From Psychroflexus lacisalsi (GTDB lineage: Bacteria; Bacteroidota; Bacteroidia; Flavobacteriales; Flavobacteriaceae), in assembly GCF_020164495.1 (NCBI RefSeq), contig NZ_JAIQYZ010000003.1, positions 62,001 through 126,000 on the forward strand: a stretch of DNA of 64,000 nt. Direction: 5' to 3'. Positions 1-11,559 of the stretch are shown here, piece after piece; position 1 is the first letter of the stretch; each line of letters starts with the position of its first letter. The position numbers and the translations under genes were made by a program. The notes beneath the pieces were generated by a model. The model had not been told where the DNA came from, searched no databases, and saw only the letters and a program-made list of their open reading frames with translations.

Positions 1-165
1 GAGTTCGATAAATTCATTTTCTATGAGACCCTGAAACCCTCTGTATATACCATCACATTTTAGACCAGAGTAAGCTGCATTTCTTACTACAGCGCGTATA
101 GCTGCATTCATACCCGGAGAATCTCCTCCAGAGGTTAAAACTGCGATTTTATTTATTTTTTCCAT
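1..165 (-). CDS. pfkA: 6-phosphofructokinase, N-terminal part (runs off left edge)
   Basis: Reading the minus strand from the ATG at 165 gives 55 in-frame codons starting [20 protein letters not shown]. The [14 protein letters not shown] motif is the ATP-binding N-terminus of ATP-dependent 6-phosphofructokinase, which phosphorylates fructose 6-phosphate in glycolysis. The following RGFQGLIEN segment also fits the family. The rest of the gene (about 270 residues) lies outside the window. It sits downstream, on the same strand, of the maltodextrin genes whose end product is glucose 6-phosphate, so its position makes metabolic sense. A separate promoter in 166-270 is likely because the gap to the amylase gene is 105 bp. 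Confidence 0.93.
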   Translation of the reverse strand, partial: MEKINKIAVLTSGGDSPGMNAAIRAVVRNAAYSGLKCDGIYRGFQGLIENEFIEL

Positions 166-171
166 TAATTT

Positions 172-225
172 CAAATATAGTCTAAATATAAGATTCTTTA
201 TAAACAACTTATTGACTCAAACGAT
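172..225 (-). promoter_or_regulatory. Candidate pfkA promoter/operator region
   Basis: On the minus strand positions 179-172 read TATATTTG, a match to the Bacteroidota -7 box TAnnTTTG, but it lies only 7 nt from the ATG, so transcription would be nearly leaderless. No well-spaced -33 TTG is seen. The 7-mer AAACGAT at 219-225 also occurs upstream of other alpha-glucan genes in this window and is a possible LacI-family half site. This is inference from short motifs only. Confidence 0.3.
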
Positions 226-270
226 TTCGATACCTGAACATTATCAAAAATTTATAAAATTTTTACAAAA

Positions 271-1713
271 TTACCTGTCTGACAAAATTTTGTATTCCCA
301 AGGCTCGAAATTGTGAAGTTGATCTGTTTTTAGTTCAATATCGTCAGAAGTCATCATATCTTGAAATTTACCCGAAATTGAAAATTTAAAATCTTGTGGA
401 TCTTCAGAGAAATTTGCCACATAAATTAGCTTTTTACCTTCTTTTTCCCTTTCAAATGCAATAATATTTTCATCATTTGTAGTTGTAATTCTTTCATAAG
501 AAGCGGCCTCCTTTCCACCATTTAAAGGCTTTAGTTGATTTTTCAATTCTCCAAGTTTTACGTGTACATTCCAAAATTCTCCTTTAGATTTTGGAATAGA
601 GTCTTTTTCAAAAAACTTGAGTCTTTTATCCATCCCATATTCCTGTCCGCTGTAGATCAATGGCATGCCAGGTAAAGCGTAAGTAAAAGCTAGCATGGCT
701 TCAGATGCGGAACCCATACGCTCATCAAAGGTTCCATTCCAAGAATTTTCGTCATGATTGGTGATGAAATTCATTAAATAATCATCTTCTTGATAAGTTG
801 TATCAATCTTAGTCATATAGTCATCCCAGTCTTTTACAGACATTTCACCTTGGGCAATTTCATTCATAATATGATGACCTTCCCAGTTGTAACCCATATC
901 AAAGGCTTGATAAAACAAATCTTTATCTTCGCTTTCCGCCAACATAAAGACTGGCTTTTCCTTTTTCAGCTCAGGAACAACAAAATTCCAAAAATCTGTC
1001 GTAACGTTTCCAGCCACATCACAACGGAAACCGTCAATGTTTTTCTCTTTTACCCAATAAACCATCTCGTCTTTCATGGCTGTCCATAAAGAATCATTTT
1101 CATAATTGAGATGAGCCACATCAGTCCAACCCCAGGTTTCTCCAGTATCTGGATTGATAGGATCTGTAACTTCACCATCTTTATTTTTATGATAGTATTC
1201 CGGATGTTCTTCAATCCATTTATGATCCCAGCCTGTATGATTTGCTACCCAATCTAAAATCACGTACATGCCATTATCGTGAGCAGTTTCCACCAGATTT
1301 TCAAAATCTTCCATAGACCCAAATTCAGGATTGATGGCTGTATAATCTGAAATCGCATAATAACTTCCCAAATACTTTTCCTTTTCTTTAGGATCTTCAA
1401 TATCTTCAATAGATAAATCTGGAGTGGCTTTTCTATTTTTCATCGAAATGGGATAAATCGGCATCAACCAAATGACCTTCACACCCAGCTCCTTTAATTG
1501 AGGAATATCTTTTGTGAATTCTGAAAACGTTCCTTCAGGTGAATATTGACGAATATTCGCTTCATAAATTACTGATGATTCCAATATTTCATTTGAAATC
1601 GGTTCGAAAGATGCTGTTTCTTCCTCTTGTTTTTTGACATCTTTTTCTTGCTTACAAGCTACAAAAAGCAGCATAAGGCTTAAAGTAATTGAAAGTATTT
1701 TGACATGTTTCAT
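271..1713 (-). CDS. GH13 alpha-amylase, lipoprotein (SusG-like role)
   Basis: 480 aa. The N-terminus is a lipoprotein signal with lipobox FVAC and acylated Cys20, followed by a charged stretch (KQEKD) resembling the Bacteroidota surface-lipoprotein export signal. This suggests the enzyme faces outward, as SusG does. All four GH13 motifs are visible: DWVANH (about 154-159), GFRCDV (about 228-233, nucleophile Asp232), the acid/base Glu260 in MLAE, and NHD (319-321). It should hydrolyse alpha-1,4 glucans. It lacks an obvious inserted starch-binding module, being about the length of a bare catalytic domain plus a C-terminal beta domain. It is last in a minus-strand run after the SusA-like gene (77 bp gap), probably co-transcribed. 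Exact product specificity cannot be read from sequence. Confidence 0.88.
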   Translation of the reverse strand: MKHVKILSITLSLMLLFVACKQEKDVKKQEEETASFEPISNEILESSVIYEANIRQYSPEGTFSEFTKDIPQLKELGVKVIWLMPIYPISMKNRKATPDLSIEDIEDPKEKEKYLGSYYAISDYTAINPEFGSMEDFENLVETAHDNGMYVILDWVANHTGWDHKWIEEHPEYYHKNKDGEVTDPINPDTGETWGWTDVAHLNYENDSLWTAMKDEMVYWVKEKNIDGFRCDVAGNVTTDFWNFVVPELKKEKPVFMLAESEDKDLFYQAFDMGYNWEGHHIMNEIAQGEMSVKDWDDYMTKIDTTYQEDDYLMNFITNHDENSWNGTFDERMGSASEAMLAFTYALPGMPLIYSGQEYGMDKRLKFFEKDSIPKSKGEFWNVHVKLGELKNQLKPLNGGKEAASYERITTTNDENIIAFEREKEGKKLIYVANFSEDPQDFKFSISGKFQDMMTSDDIELKTDQLHNFEPWEYKILSDR

Positions 1714-1790
1714 AATCTTTTTTTAAGTAATATTTATTCTGAATTTACTAGTCAGTAAAACAATTGATCTTACTGTAATTTCGTAGAACA

Positions 1791-3683
1791 TTAGTTAGAA
1801 CTAAATATTGAAAACCCTGATGGAACTCTGATGTCTTTATCAAAACTGAGTTCTGAATTTTCTAAAACACTTCTGAATTTGATTTTCGATAAATTCAACT
1901 CTTCAAACCTTGAAGTTTTTATTTGTTTTTCTTCGGAATTAGTATTAAGAAAAGTGACTACAATTTCGTCCTCATGAATTCTGAAAACAGGATAAATTCC
2001 ATCAAATGGAACAAAATGAACCATTTCTCCTTCTAGAATTGCTTTAGAATTTTTTCTGAAGTTCAATAAGGTTTTCAAAAAATTCTGAAATTGTTTTTTC
2101 TCGGTATCCAAATTTTCACCAGTAAAAGCGTTGATTGGATCGCCTTCCCAGCCTCCAGGGAAATCGGTCCTGATCAATCCATGATCACCTCGCTTGTCTG
2201 AATTATCCATCAAGATTTCCGTTCCATAGTAAATTTGAGGAGTTCTTGGCAAAGTAAAGATCAAGCCCAAAGCCATTTTGGTTTTTTCAATATCCTCATT
2301 AAGCTGAGTGAAAATCCTATCCATATCATGATTATCTGGAAAAATCATGATGTCCTTAGGTTCTGGATAAGTGAAATCGTTAGCCAATCCTTCATAGATT
2401 TTCACTAATCCATTTCCCCAGCCTTCATTGCCTTCATTCAAAGCCTGGACAATTTTCATTTGCATGGGGAAGTCCATGACTGACCTTAAATTAGACTCAT
2501 AACCGTCTTTATTCTGAGCTCCGTCTTGCCAGTAACTCACAAGTACTTGGTCGGTCGTCCACTCCTCGCCTACTATATTAAAATTGGGATATTCACTCAT
2601 AATCGCTCCAGCCCAGTCAGACATGAAATCTTTATCAGGATAAGGATAAGTATCCTGGCGGATACCGTGCAATTGCAAAGTTTCTACCCACCAAATGCTA
2701 TTCTGAATAATGTACTGCGCCAGAAATGAATTCTTTTGGTTTAAGTCTGGCATTGTAGTCACAAACCAACCCTGATTATTCAATTTTGTGTCTATATCCG
2801 AAGCGTAAGGATCTTGATTGGTAGACCGTTTATGGTTGGAAGTCGGTATCTCTTCTTCAGATTCATATTTTTTCTGAAAATTTAACCAATTTTCAAAAGG
2901 TAAGTCATCCATCCACCAGTGACCACTTCCACAATGGTTGGCCACCATATCCATGATCAATCCTATCCCTTTTTCTGAAGCTTTTTGAGAAAGCGCTTTA
3001 TATAGTTCCAAATCTCCAAATCTTGGGTCAACTTCATAAAAATCAGTAATCGCATAACCATGATAAGACGAATTTTCCATATCGTTCGTCAACAACGGAC
3101 TCGACCAAATACTGGTAAAACCCATCTCTGAAATGTAATCCAAATGGTCAATAATACCTTGGATGTCTCCTCCATGACGAGCATAGCCACTACTTCGGTC
3201 CACTTTAGTTTCTCTTAAACTTTTAACTACATCGTTACTGGGGTCACCATTAGCAAAACGATCTGGCGTAATTAAGTAAACTACATCAGTATGATCAAAA
3301 CCAACAAAATCCTCTGCCGATTGTTCTCTAGATTTTAATTCGAAGTCAAAACTCAAGTTTTTAGTTCCTTTTTTTTTGAATTTAATCTCAAATATGCCCG
3401 TCTCAGCAACTTCGGAAATTTTTAAATCAATAAACAAATAATTCGGGCTGTCGGCTTTATGGATTTCAGTGATTTCAACACCCTTGTATTTTAACTGAGG
3501 TTCGTAAGTTGAAATACCATTGGCATGTACTAAAAGTTGAATCTCATTCATTTGCATGCCAACCCACCAATTTGGAGGTTCAACGCGGATATCCTGAGCA
3601 TTTAAATCAACTGAAAACAGATTCAGAAGGAAGAAACATCCAAAAATTAATTTTAAAAAAGTAGATTGAGTTTTCAGTTTCAT
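1791..3683 (-). CDS. susA: GH13 cyclomaltodextrinase/neopullulanase-type glycosidase (SusA-like), periplasmic
   Basis: 630 aa with a signal peptide ending near residue 30 (NLFSVDLNAQ), so it should act in the periplasm. Residues about 31-120 form the beta-sandwich domain typical of cyclomaltodextrinases and neopullulanases, followed by the GH13 barrel. The motifs are DMVANH (245-250), IRQDTYPY with nucleophile Asp344, VGEEW with acid/base Glu373, and FPDNHD (to 453). The DTYPY and HDM signatures are typical of the SusA/neopullulanase group, which cuts imported maltooligosaccharides. Its start codon lies 5 bp after the GH97 stop codon, indicating one operon. The susA symbol rests on motif and context similarity, not on demonstrated activity. 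Confidence 0.88.
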   Translation of the reverse strand: MKLKTQSTFLKLIFGCFFLLNLFSVDLNAQDIRVEPPNWWVGMQMNEIQLLVHANGISTYEPQLKYKGVEITEIHKADSPNYLFIDLKISEVAETGIFEIKFKKKGTKNLSFDFELKSREQSAEDFVGFDHTDVVYLITPDRFANGDPSNDVVKSLRETKVDRSSGYARHGGDIQGIIDHLDYISEMGFTSIWSSPLLTNDMENSSYHGYAITDFYEVDPRFGDLELYKALSQKASEKGIGLIMDMVANHCGSGHWWMDDLPFENWLNFQKKYESEEEIPTSNHKRSTNQDPYASDIDTKLNNQGWFVTTMPDLNQKNSFLAQYIIQNSIWWVETLQLHGIRQDTYPYPDKDFMSDWAGAIMSEYPNFNIVGEEWTTDQVLVSYWQDGAQNKDGYESNLRSVMDFPMQMKIVQALNEGNEGWGNGLVKIYEGLANDFTYPEPKDIMIFPDNHDMDRIFTQLNEDIEKTKMALGLIFTLPRTPQIYYGTEILMDNSDKRGDHGLIRTDFPGGWEGDPINAFTGENLDTEKKQFQNFLKTLLNFRKNSKAILEGEMVHFVPFDGIYPVFRIHEDEIVVTFLNTNSEEKQIKTSRFEELNLSKIKFRSVLENSELSFDKDIRVPSGFSIFSSN

Positions 3684-3688
3684 AGCTT

Positions 3689-8166
<4,478 letters not shown>

Positions 8167-8178
8167 TGTTGTAATTTT

Positions 8179-8850
8179 TTATTTCTTAAAATTGATAAGA
8201 GTTTGTAAGACGTCTTCACTGATTTCTGAAAAACTTTTAAAGTTAAAATCGGCTTCGCTGAGAACTAATTCATCCCCAATACCAACACTTGTCATCTGTG
8301 CGTTATTTGCTGCTTTGATTCCTGCTTGAGAGTCTTCAAAAACAATAGATTGCTTAGGCTCAACACCCAAAAGCTCACAACCTTTCAGAAATACTTCAGG
8401 ATCTGGTTTAGCTTTCGAAACTTCATTGCCATCTACAATATATTCGAAGTAAGAATTGAGTTTTACTTTAGTCAAAATACGTCTCGCGTTTTTACTAGCT
8501 GAACCTAATGCAATGGGGTAATCATTTTCCTTTAAATAGGTAAGAGTTTCCAAAACTCCTGGTAAGATATCGTCTGTAGACATAGCATCTACAAAAGACA
8601 AATATTCTTCATTTTTCATAGCCATCAGACTGTTGAATTTTTCTTCTGAAATGGTTTTATTCCCCCATTTTAATATTTTCTCCAGTGATTTTACTCTGGA
8701 AACTCCCTTCAATTGTTCGTTTTCTTCTTCAGAAAAAGAAATATCTAAAGATTCGGCAAGGTTTTTCCAGGCCAAAAAATGGAATTTTGCGGTATCGACA
8801 ATGACTCCATCGAGATCGAATATGAATGCCTTTTTAAATTTCAATTTCAT
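8179..8850 (-). CDS. pgmB: Beta-phosphoglucomutase (HAD family)
   Basis: 223 aa, the standard length. HAD motif I is DLDGVIVDT (nucleophile Asp12, general acid/base Asp14), motif II lies in GSASKNA, and motif IV is FEDSQAGIKAA. The enzyme isomerises beta-glucose 1-phosphate to glucose 6-phosphate, which lets the GH65 phosphorylase product enter glycolysis without spending ATP. The start overlaps the 3' end of the MFS gene by 17 bp, so translation is probably coupled. The stop lies 12 bp before the GH65 start. The pairing of GH65 and pgmB is a well-known arrangement in Firmicutes and Bacteroidota. Confidence 0.93.
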   Translation of the reverse strand: MKLKFKKAFIFDLDGVIVDTAKFHFLAWKNLAESLDISFSEEENEQLKGVSRVKSLEKILKWGNKTISEEKFNSLMAMKNEEYLSFVDAMSTDDILPGVLETLTYLKENDYPIALGSASKNARRILTKVKLNSYFEYIVDGNEVSKAKPDPEVFLKGCELLGVEPKQSIVFEDSQAGIKAANNAQMTSVGIGDELVLSEADFNFKSFSEISEDVLQTLINFKK

Positions 8851-10210
8851 TATTTTCTAAATTTTTATCGTCTTCATCTTTTACTTTTACTACTAAAATT
8901 GCAGCCAATAGTAAGCTCACACCAGCTGTAACCAACGCAAAAATGGCCTGATCTCCGTAAAGATATTTCACCAAGGGACCACCGATCAATGCATTGATAA
9001 TTTGAGGTATAACTATAAAGAAGTTGAATATTCCCATATACACTCCCATTTTCTTTGGATTGATAGCTCCTGCCAGAATAGCATAAGGCATAGCCAATAT
9101 ACTGGCCCAGGCAAAGCCTATCCCAACCATAGACAGAATAAGCCAATCTTGATTTGGCATAAAATAAATGGAAACTAAACTCACTCCTCCAATCCCTAAT
9201 GCAAAGGCGTGTGTGCGTTTTCTACCTATGTAGTTAGCTATTTTCGGTAATGACAATGCTACTAAAACAGATACAAAATTGTAAATACCAAATAGTACCC
9301 CTACCCAATCACCGGCTTCGTTGTAGGCGATGCTACTGGAGTCTGAGGGTGGCAAATTATAAAAGTGCTGAGCAATTGCTGGAGTAGTGAATACCCACAT
9401 TCCAAACAAACCAAACCATGAAAAAAACTGAACCCAGCTTAGCTGTTTCATAGTTTCTGGCATTTTAGCAAAATCAGAGAATATGTCTATCAGTTTTGAT
9501 TCTTTCTCTTCAATTTCAATTTGATCAATTTTCTGGGATTTTGCAGCTTCAATAGCCTTCATCTCTTCAGGAGAATACTCTTCTGTCGTAAAAACAGTAA
9601 CTAAGATAGATCCAATAAGAATGATAGCACCTATAATAAAAGAATACACCAAATGGTCTGGAACAGAACCTTCCGGCGCTTTATTGGAAACTTCTAGAAA
9701 GTTACTTAAAATAAAGGGTAAAAAAGAACCTATTACAGCACCAATCCCAATGATAACCGTTTGAATACTGAAACCCAGTGTTCTTTGCTCTGAAGGAAGA
9801 TTGTCTGCAACTAAAGCTCGAAAGGGCTCCATAGCTATATTGAATGATGCATCCATAATCATCAACATTCCTGCTCCTACCCACAGTGCTGGTAAGAAAG
9901 CAATAAAAATATCGGCTTGAGGCATTAATATCAAACCGATTGAAGCCAAAAGGGCACCTATCAAAAAATAAGGACGTCGGCGACCCAACTTTGTCCAGGT
10001 TTTATCACTGTAATGACCTACAATAGGTTGCACAATAAGCCCCATGAGTGGAGCAATAATCCAAAACCAAGAGAGTTGATGAACATCCGCACCAAAATTT
10101 TGCAGAATTCGGCTGGCATTTGCATTTTGTAAGGCAAAACCCATTTGTATACCAAGAAATCCGAAACTCAAGTTCCAAATTTCGAGAATGCCTAATTTTC
10201 TTTTTTGCAT
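8834..10210 (-). CDS. MFS sugar transporter (SLC45/GPH-like), maltose uptake candidate
   Basis: 458 aa, about 12 hydrophobic segments. The GHYSDKTWTKLGRRRPYF loop between helices 2 and 3 is characteristic of the SLC45/GPH-like disaccharide:proton symporters. A hydrophilic central loop (residues about 205-250, rich in Glu/Lys) separates the two six-helix bundles. It should carry maltose or short maltodextrins from the periplasm into the cytoplasm, where the phosphorylase acts. It is the first gene of the transporter-pgmB-mapA-susB-amylase run. A well-formed promoter lies 87-116 bp upstream, reaching into the end of lacI. Substrate assignment is by context only. Confidence 0.85.
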   Translation of the reverse strand: MQKRKLGILEIWNLSFGFLGIQMGFALQNANASRILQNFGADVHQLSWFWIIAPLMGLIVQPIVGHYSDKTWTKLGRRRPYFLIGALLASIGLILMPQADIFIAFLPALWVGAGMLMIMDASFNIAMEPFRALVADNLPSEQRTLGFSIQTVIIGIGAVIGSFLPFILSNFLEVSNKAPEGSVPDHLVYSFIIGAIILIGSILVTVFTTEEYSPEEMKAIEAAKSQKIDQIEIEEKESKLIDIFSDFAKMPETMKQLSWVQFFSWFGLFGMWVFTTPAIAQHFYNLPPSDSSSIAYNEAGDWVGVLFGIYNFVSVLVALSLPKIANYIGRKRTHAFALGIGGVSLVSIYFMPNQDWLILSMVGIGFAWASILAMPYAILAGAINPKKMGVYMGIFNFFIVIPQIINALIGGPLVKYLYGDQAIFALVTAGVSLLLAAILVVKVKDEDDKNLENNEIEI

Positions 10211-10229
10211 ATCGTTCTATTGAAAATTA

Positions 10230-10283
10230 AAACGATAAACTTTATATGTGTAACAAAGCCTATCTAGTGGAAGTAAAAATATA
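10230..10283. promoter_or_regulatory. Candidate operator region between MFS and lacI
   Basis: Contains AAACGAT (10230-10236), also present upstream of pfkA, susB and susC, and GGAAGTAAAAATATA (10269-10283), present identically at 11517-11531 before susC. Both lie in the presumed 5' untranslated region of the transporter operon. They are candidate binding sites for the local LacI regulator; this is inference from repetition only. Confidence 0.35.
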
Positions 10284-10296
10284 GCCTTGTTTGATG

Positions 10297-10326
10297 CAAA
10301 TATATTTAAATTTTTAAGTTTTACAA
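10297..10326 (-). promoter_or_regulatory. Promoter of the transporter-pgmB-mapA operon
   Basis: Minus strand: -33 TTG at 10326-10324, a 19-nt spacer, then TATATTTG at 10304-10297. This matches the Bacteroidota promoter consensus (TTG, about 19 nt, TAnnTTTG) exactly. The -33 element lies inside the last codons and stop region of the lacI gene (stop 10323-10321), so the operon promoter overlaps the regulator's 3' end. Transcription would start near 10290. Confidence 0.65.
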
Positions 10327-11364
10327 TTTTGTAGTCTCTCTCTCAATGATATCCGTTTTTACAATACTTGTTTTGAAAGGTTCTTCCTCATCGTTGGTAT
10401 TTTCCAACCTTTCTATCAGCAGTTTTGCAGATTCCATTCCCATTTCAAAGCCATGCTGACTTATGGTAGTGAGTGGAGGAAAAGCATGCTTTGATAAAAC
10501 ACCGTCAGTAAATCCTATGATTTGAAGATCTTCAGGTATTTTCAATCCTTTTTGACGAGCAACTTTCATAGCTGTGATTGCATAGAGCTCGTTAACCGCA
10601 AAAAGACCATCAATAGTATTGTTTTTAAAGTAGGAGTAAATTTGCTCCTCCAGAAACTCTAAATTATCGTCAGAATTAAATTTATCGTCAATTTTAAGTA
10701 TTAAATCTTCATTAAGGTCAATCTTGTTGATTTTGAGAGCTTTTAGATACCCCTGTGTTCTCAGTTTTCCAACACTTACGTAATCCTTTGTACTTATAAT
10801 TCCAATTCGTTTACAACCGCTATCTATTAATTTCTGAACAGCTTTTTTGGAAGTTTTAGCATCATCAACAATTACCTTATCACATTCTATCTCATCAATA
10901 ACCCTATCAAACATCACAATAGGAATACCCTGATCAATAGTTTCAGATAGGTGATGATAATCTTTTACAGATAAAGTTTCTTTGGCAACAGAAATTATAA
11001 ATCCGTCTATACTCCCGTTGGCCAGCATTTCAAGGTTGATGACTTCTTTTCTAAAGGATTCATTGGATAAACCCACGATAACATTATAACCTTTGTCGTT
11101 GGCATGCTGTTCTATACCAGATATGACGGTAGTGAAAAAGTGATGCACTATCTCGGGGATAATAACCCCAAGTGTCTTTGTTTTCTTATTCTTGAGGCTG
11201 AGTGCAATATTATTAGGTCTATAATTATAAAGCTTTGCGAAAGCTTTCACTTTTTGCTTAGTTTCTTCTCCTATTTCCTTACTGTCTCTCAAAGCTTTTG
11301 AAACTGTTGAGACAGAGACATCTAGTTCTTTAGCAATGACTTTAAGTGTCGGTTTCTGTTTCAT
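10321..11364 (-). CDS. LacI-family transcriptional regulator of the alpha-glucan locus
   Basis: 347 aa. Residues about 4-50 form the LacI helix-turn-helix (LKVIAKELDVSVSTVSKALR) and hinge (YRPNNIALSLKNKKTKTLGV). The remainder is a periplasmic-binding-protein-like sensor domain ending at IIERETTKL. It lies between the two halves of the locus: divergent from susC (195 bp between starts) and upstream of the transporter operon. It is the obvious local regulator, probably sensing maltose or a maltodextrin and controlling both directions. In flavobacteria such regulators can activate or repress; the sequence does not say which. Confidence 0.92.
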   Translation of the reverse strand: MKQKPTLKVIAKELDVSVSTVSKALRDSKEIGEETKQKVKAFAKLYNYRPNNIALSLKNKKTKTLGVIIPEIVHHFFTTVISGIEQHANDKGYNVIVGLSNESFRKEVINLEMLANGSIDGFIISVAKETLSVKDYHHLSETIDQGIPIVMFDRVIDEIECDKVIVDDAKTSKKAVQKLIDSGCKRIGIISTKDYVSVGKLRTQGYLKALKINKIDLNEDLILKIDDKFNSDDNLEFLEEQIYSYFKNNTIDGLFAVNELYAITAMKVARQKGLKIPEDLQIIGFTDGVLSKHAFPPLTTISQHGFEMGMESAKLLIERLENTNDEEEPFKTSIVKTDIIERETTKL

Positions 11365-11559
11365 TATCTAAATCCAAAATATTTTACTTCTCAAATTAAG
11401 CAATAATTATAGAATTAGCTGTTTTAATTCATAAAAATAAAAAGTTATCAACACGAAAACGTTGTAGCTGAGAATCGTTTAAGGCTGTTGAGATTTGTTT
11501 ATATAATTTTAACATCGGAAGTAAAAATATAACTCATTAATAACACAAAACAAGATTTT
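11365..11559. promoter_or_regulatory. Divergent lacI/susC control region
   Basis: 195 bp AT-rich region between the divergent starts of lacI and susC. It holds an ACG-AAAA-CGT inverted repeat (11453-11462), ATCGTTT at 11474-11480 (reverse of AAACGAT), a near -7 box TAATTTTA at 11504-11511 for susC, and GGAAGTAAAAATATA at 11517-11531. On the lacI side the minus strand has TTAATTTG (11399-11392, one mismatch to TAnnTTTG) followed directly by a related GAGAAGTAAAATAT. Promoter calls here are weaker than for the transporter operon. Confidence 0.4.
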
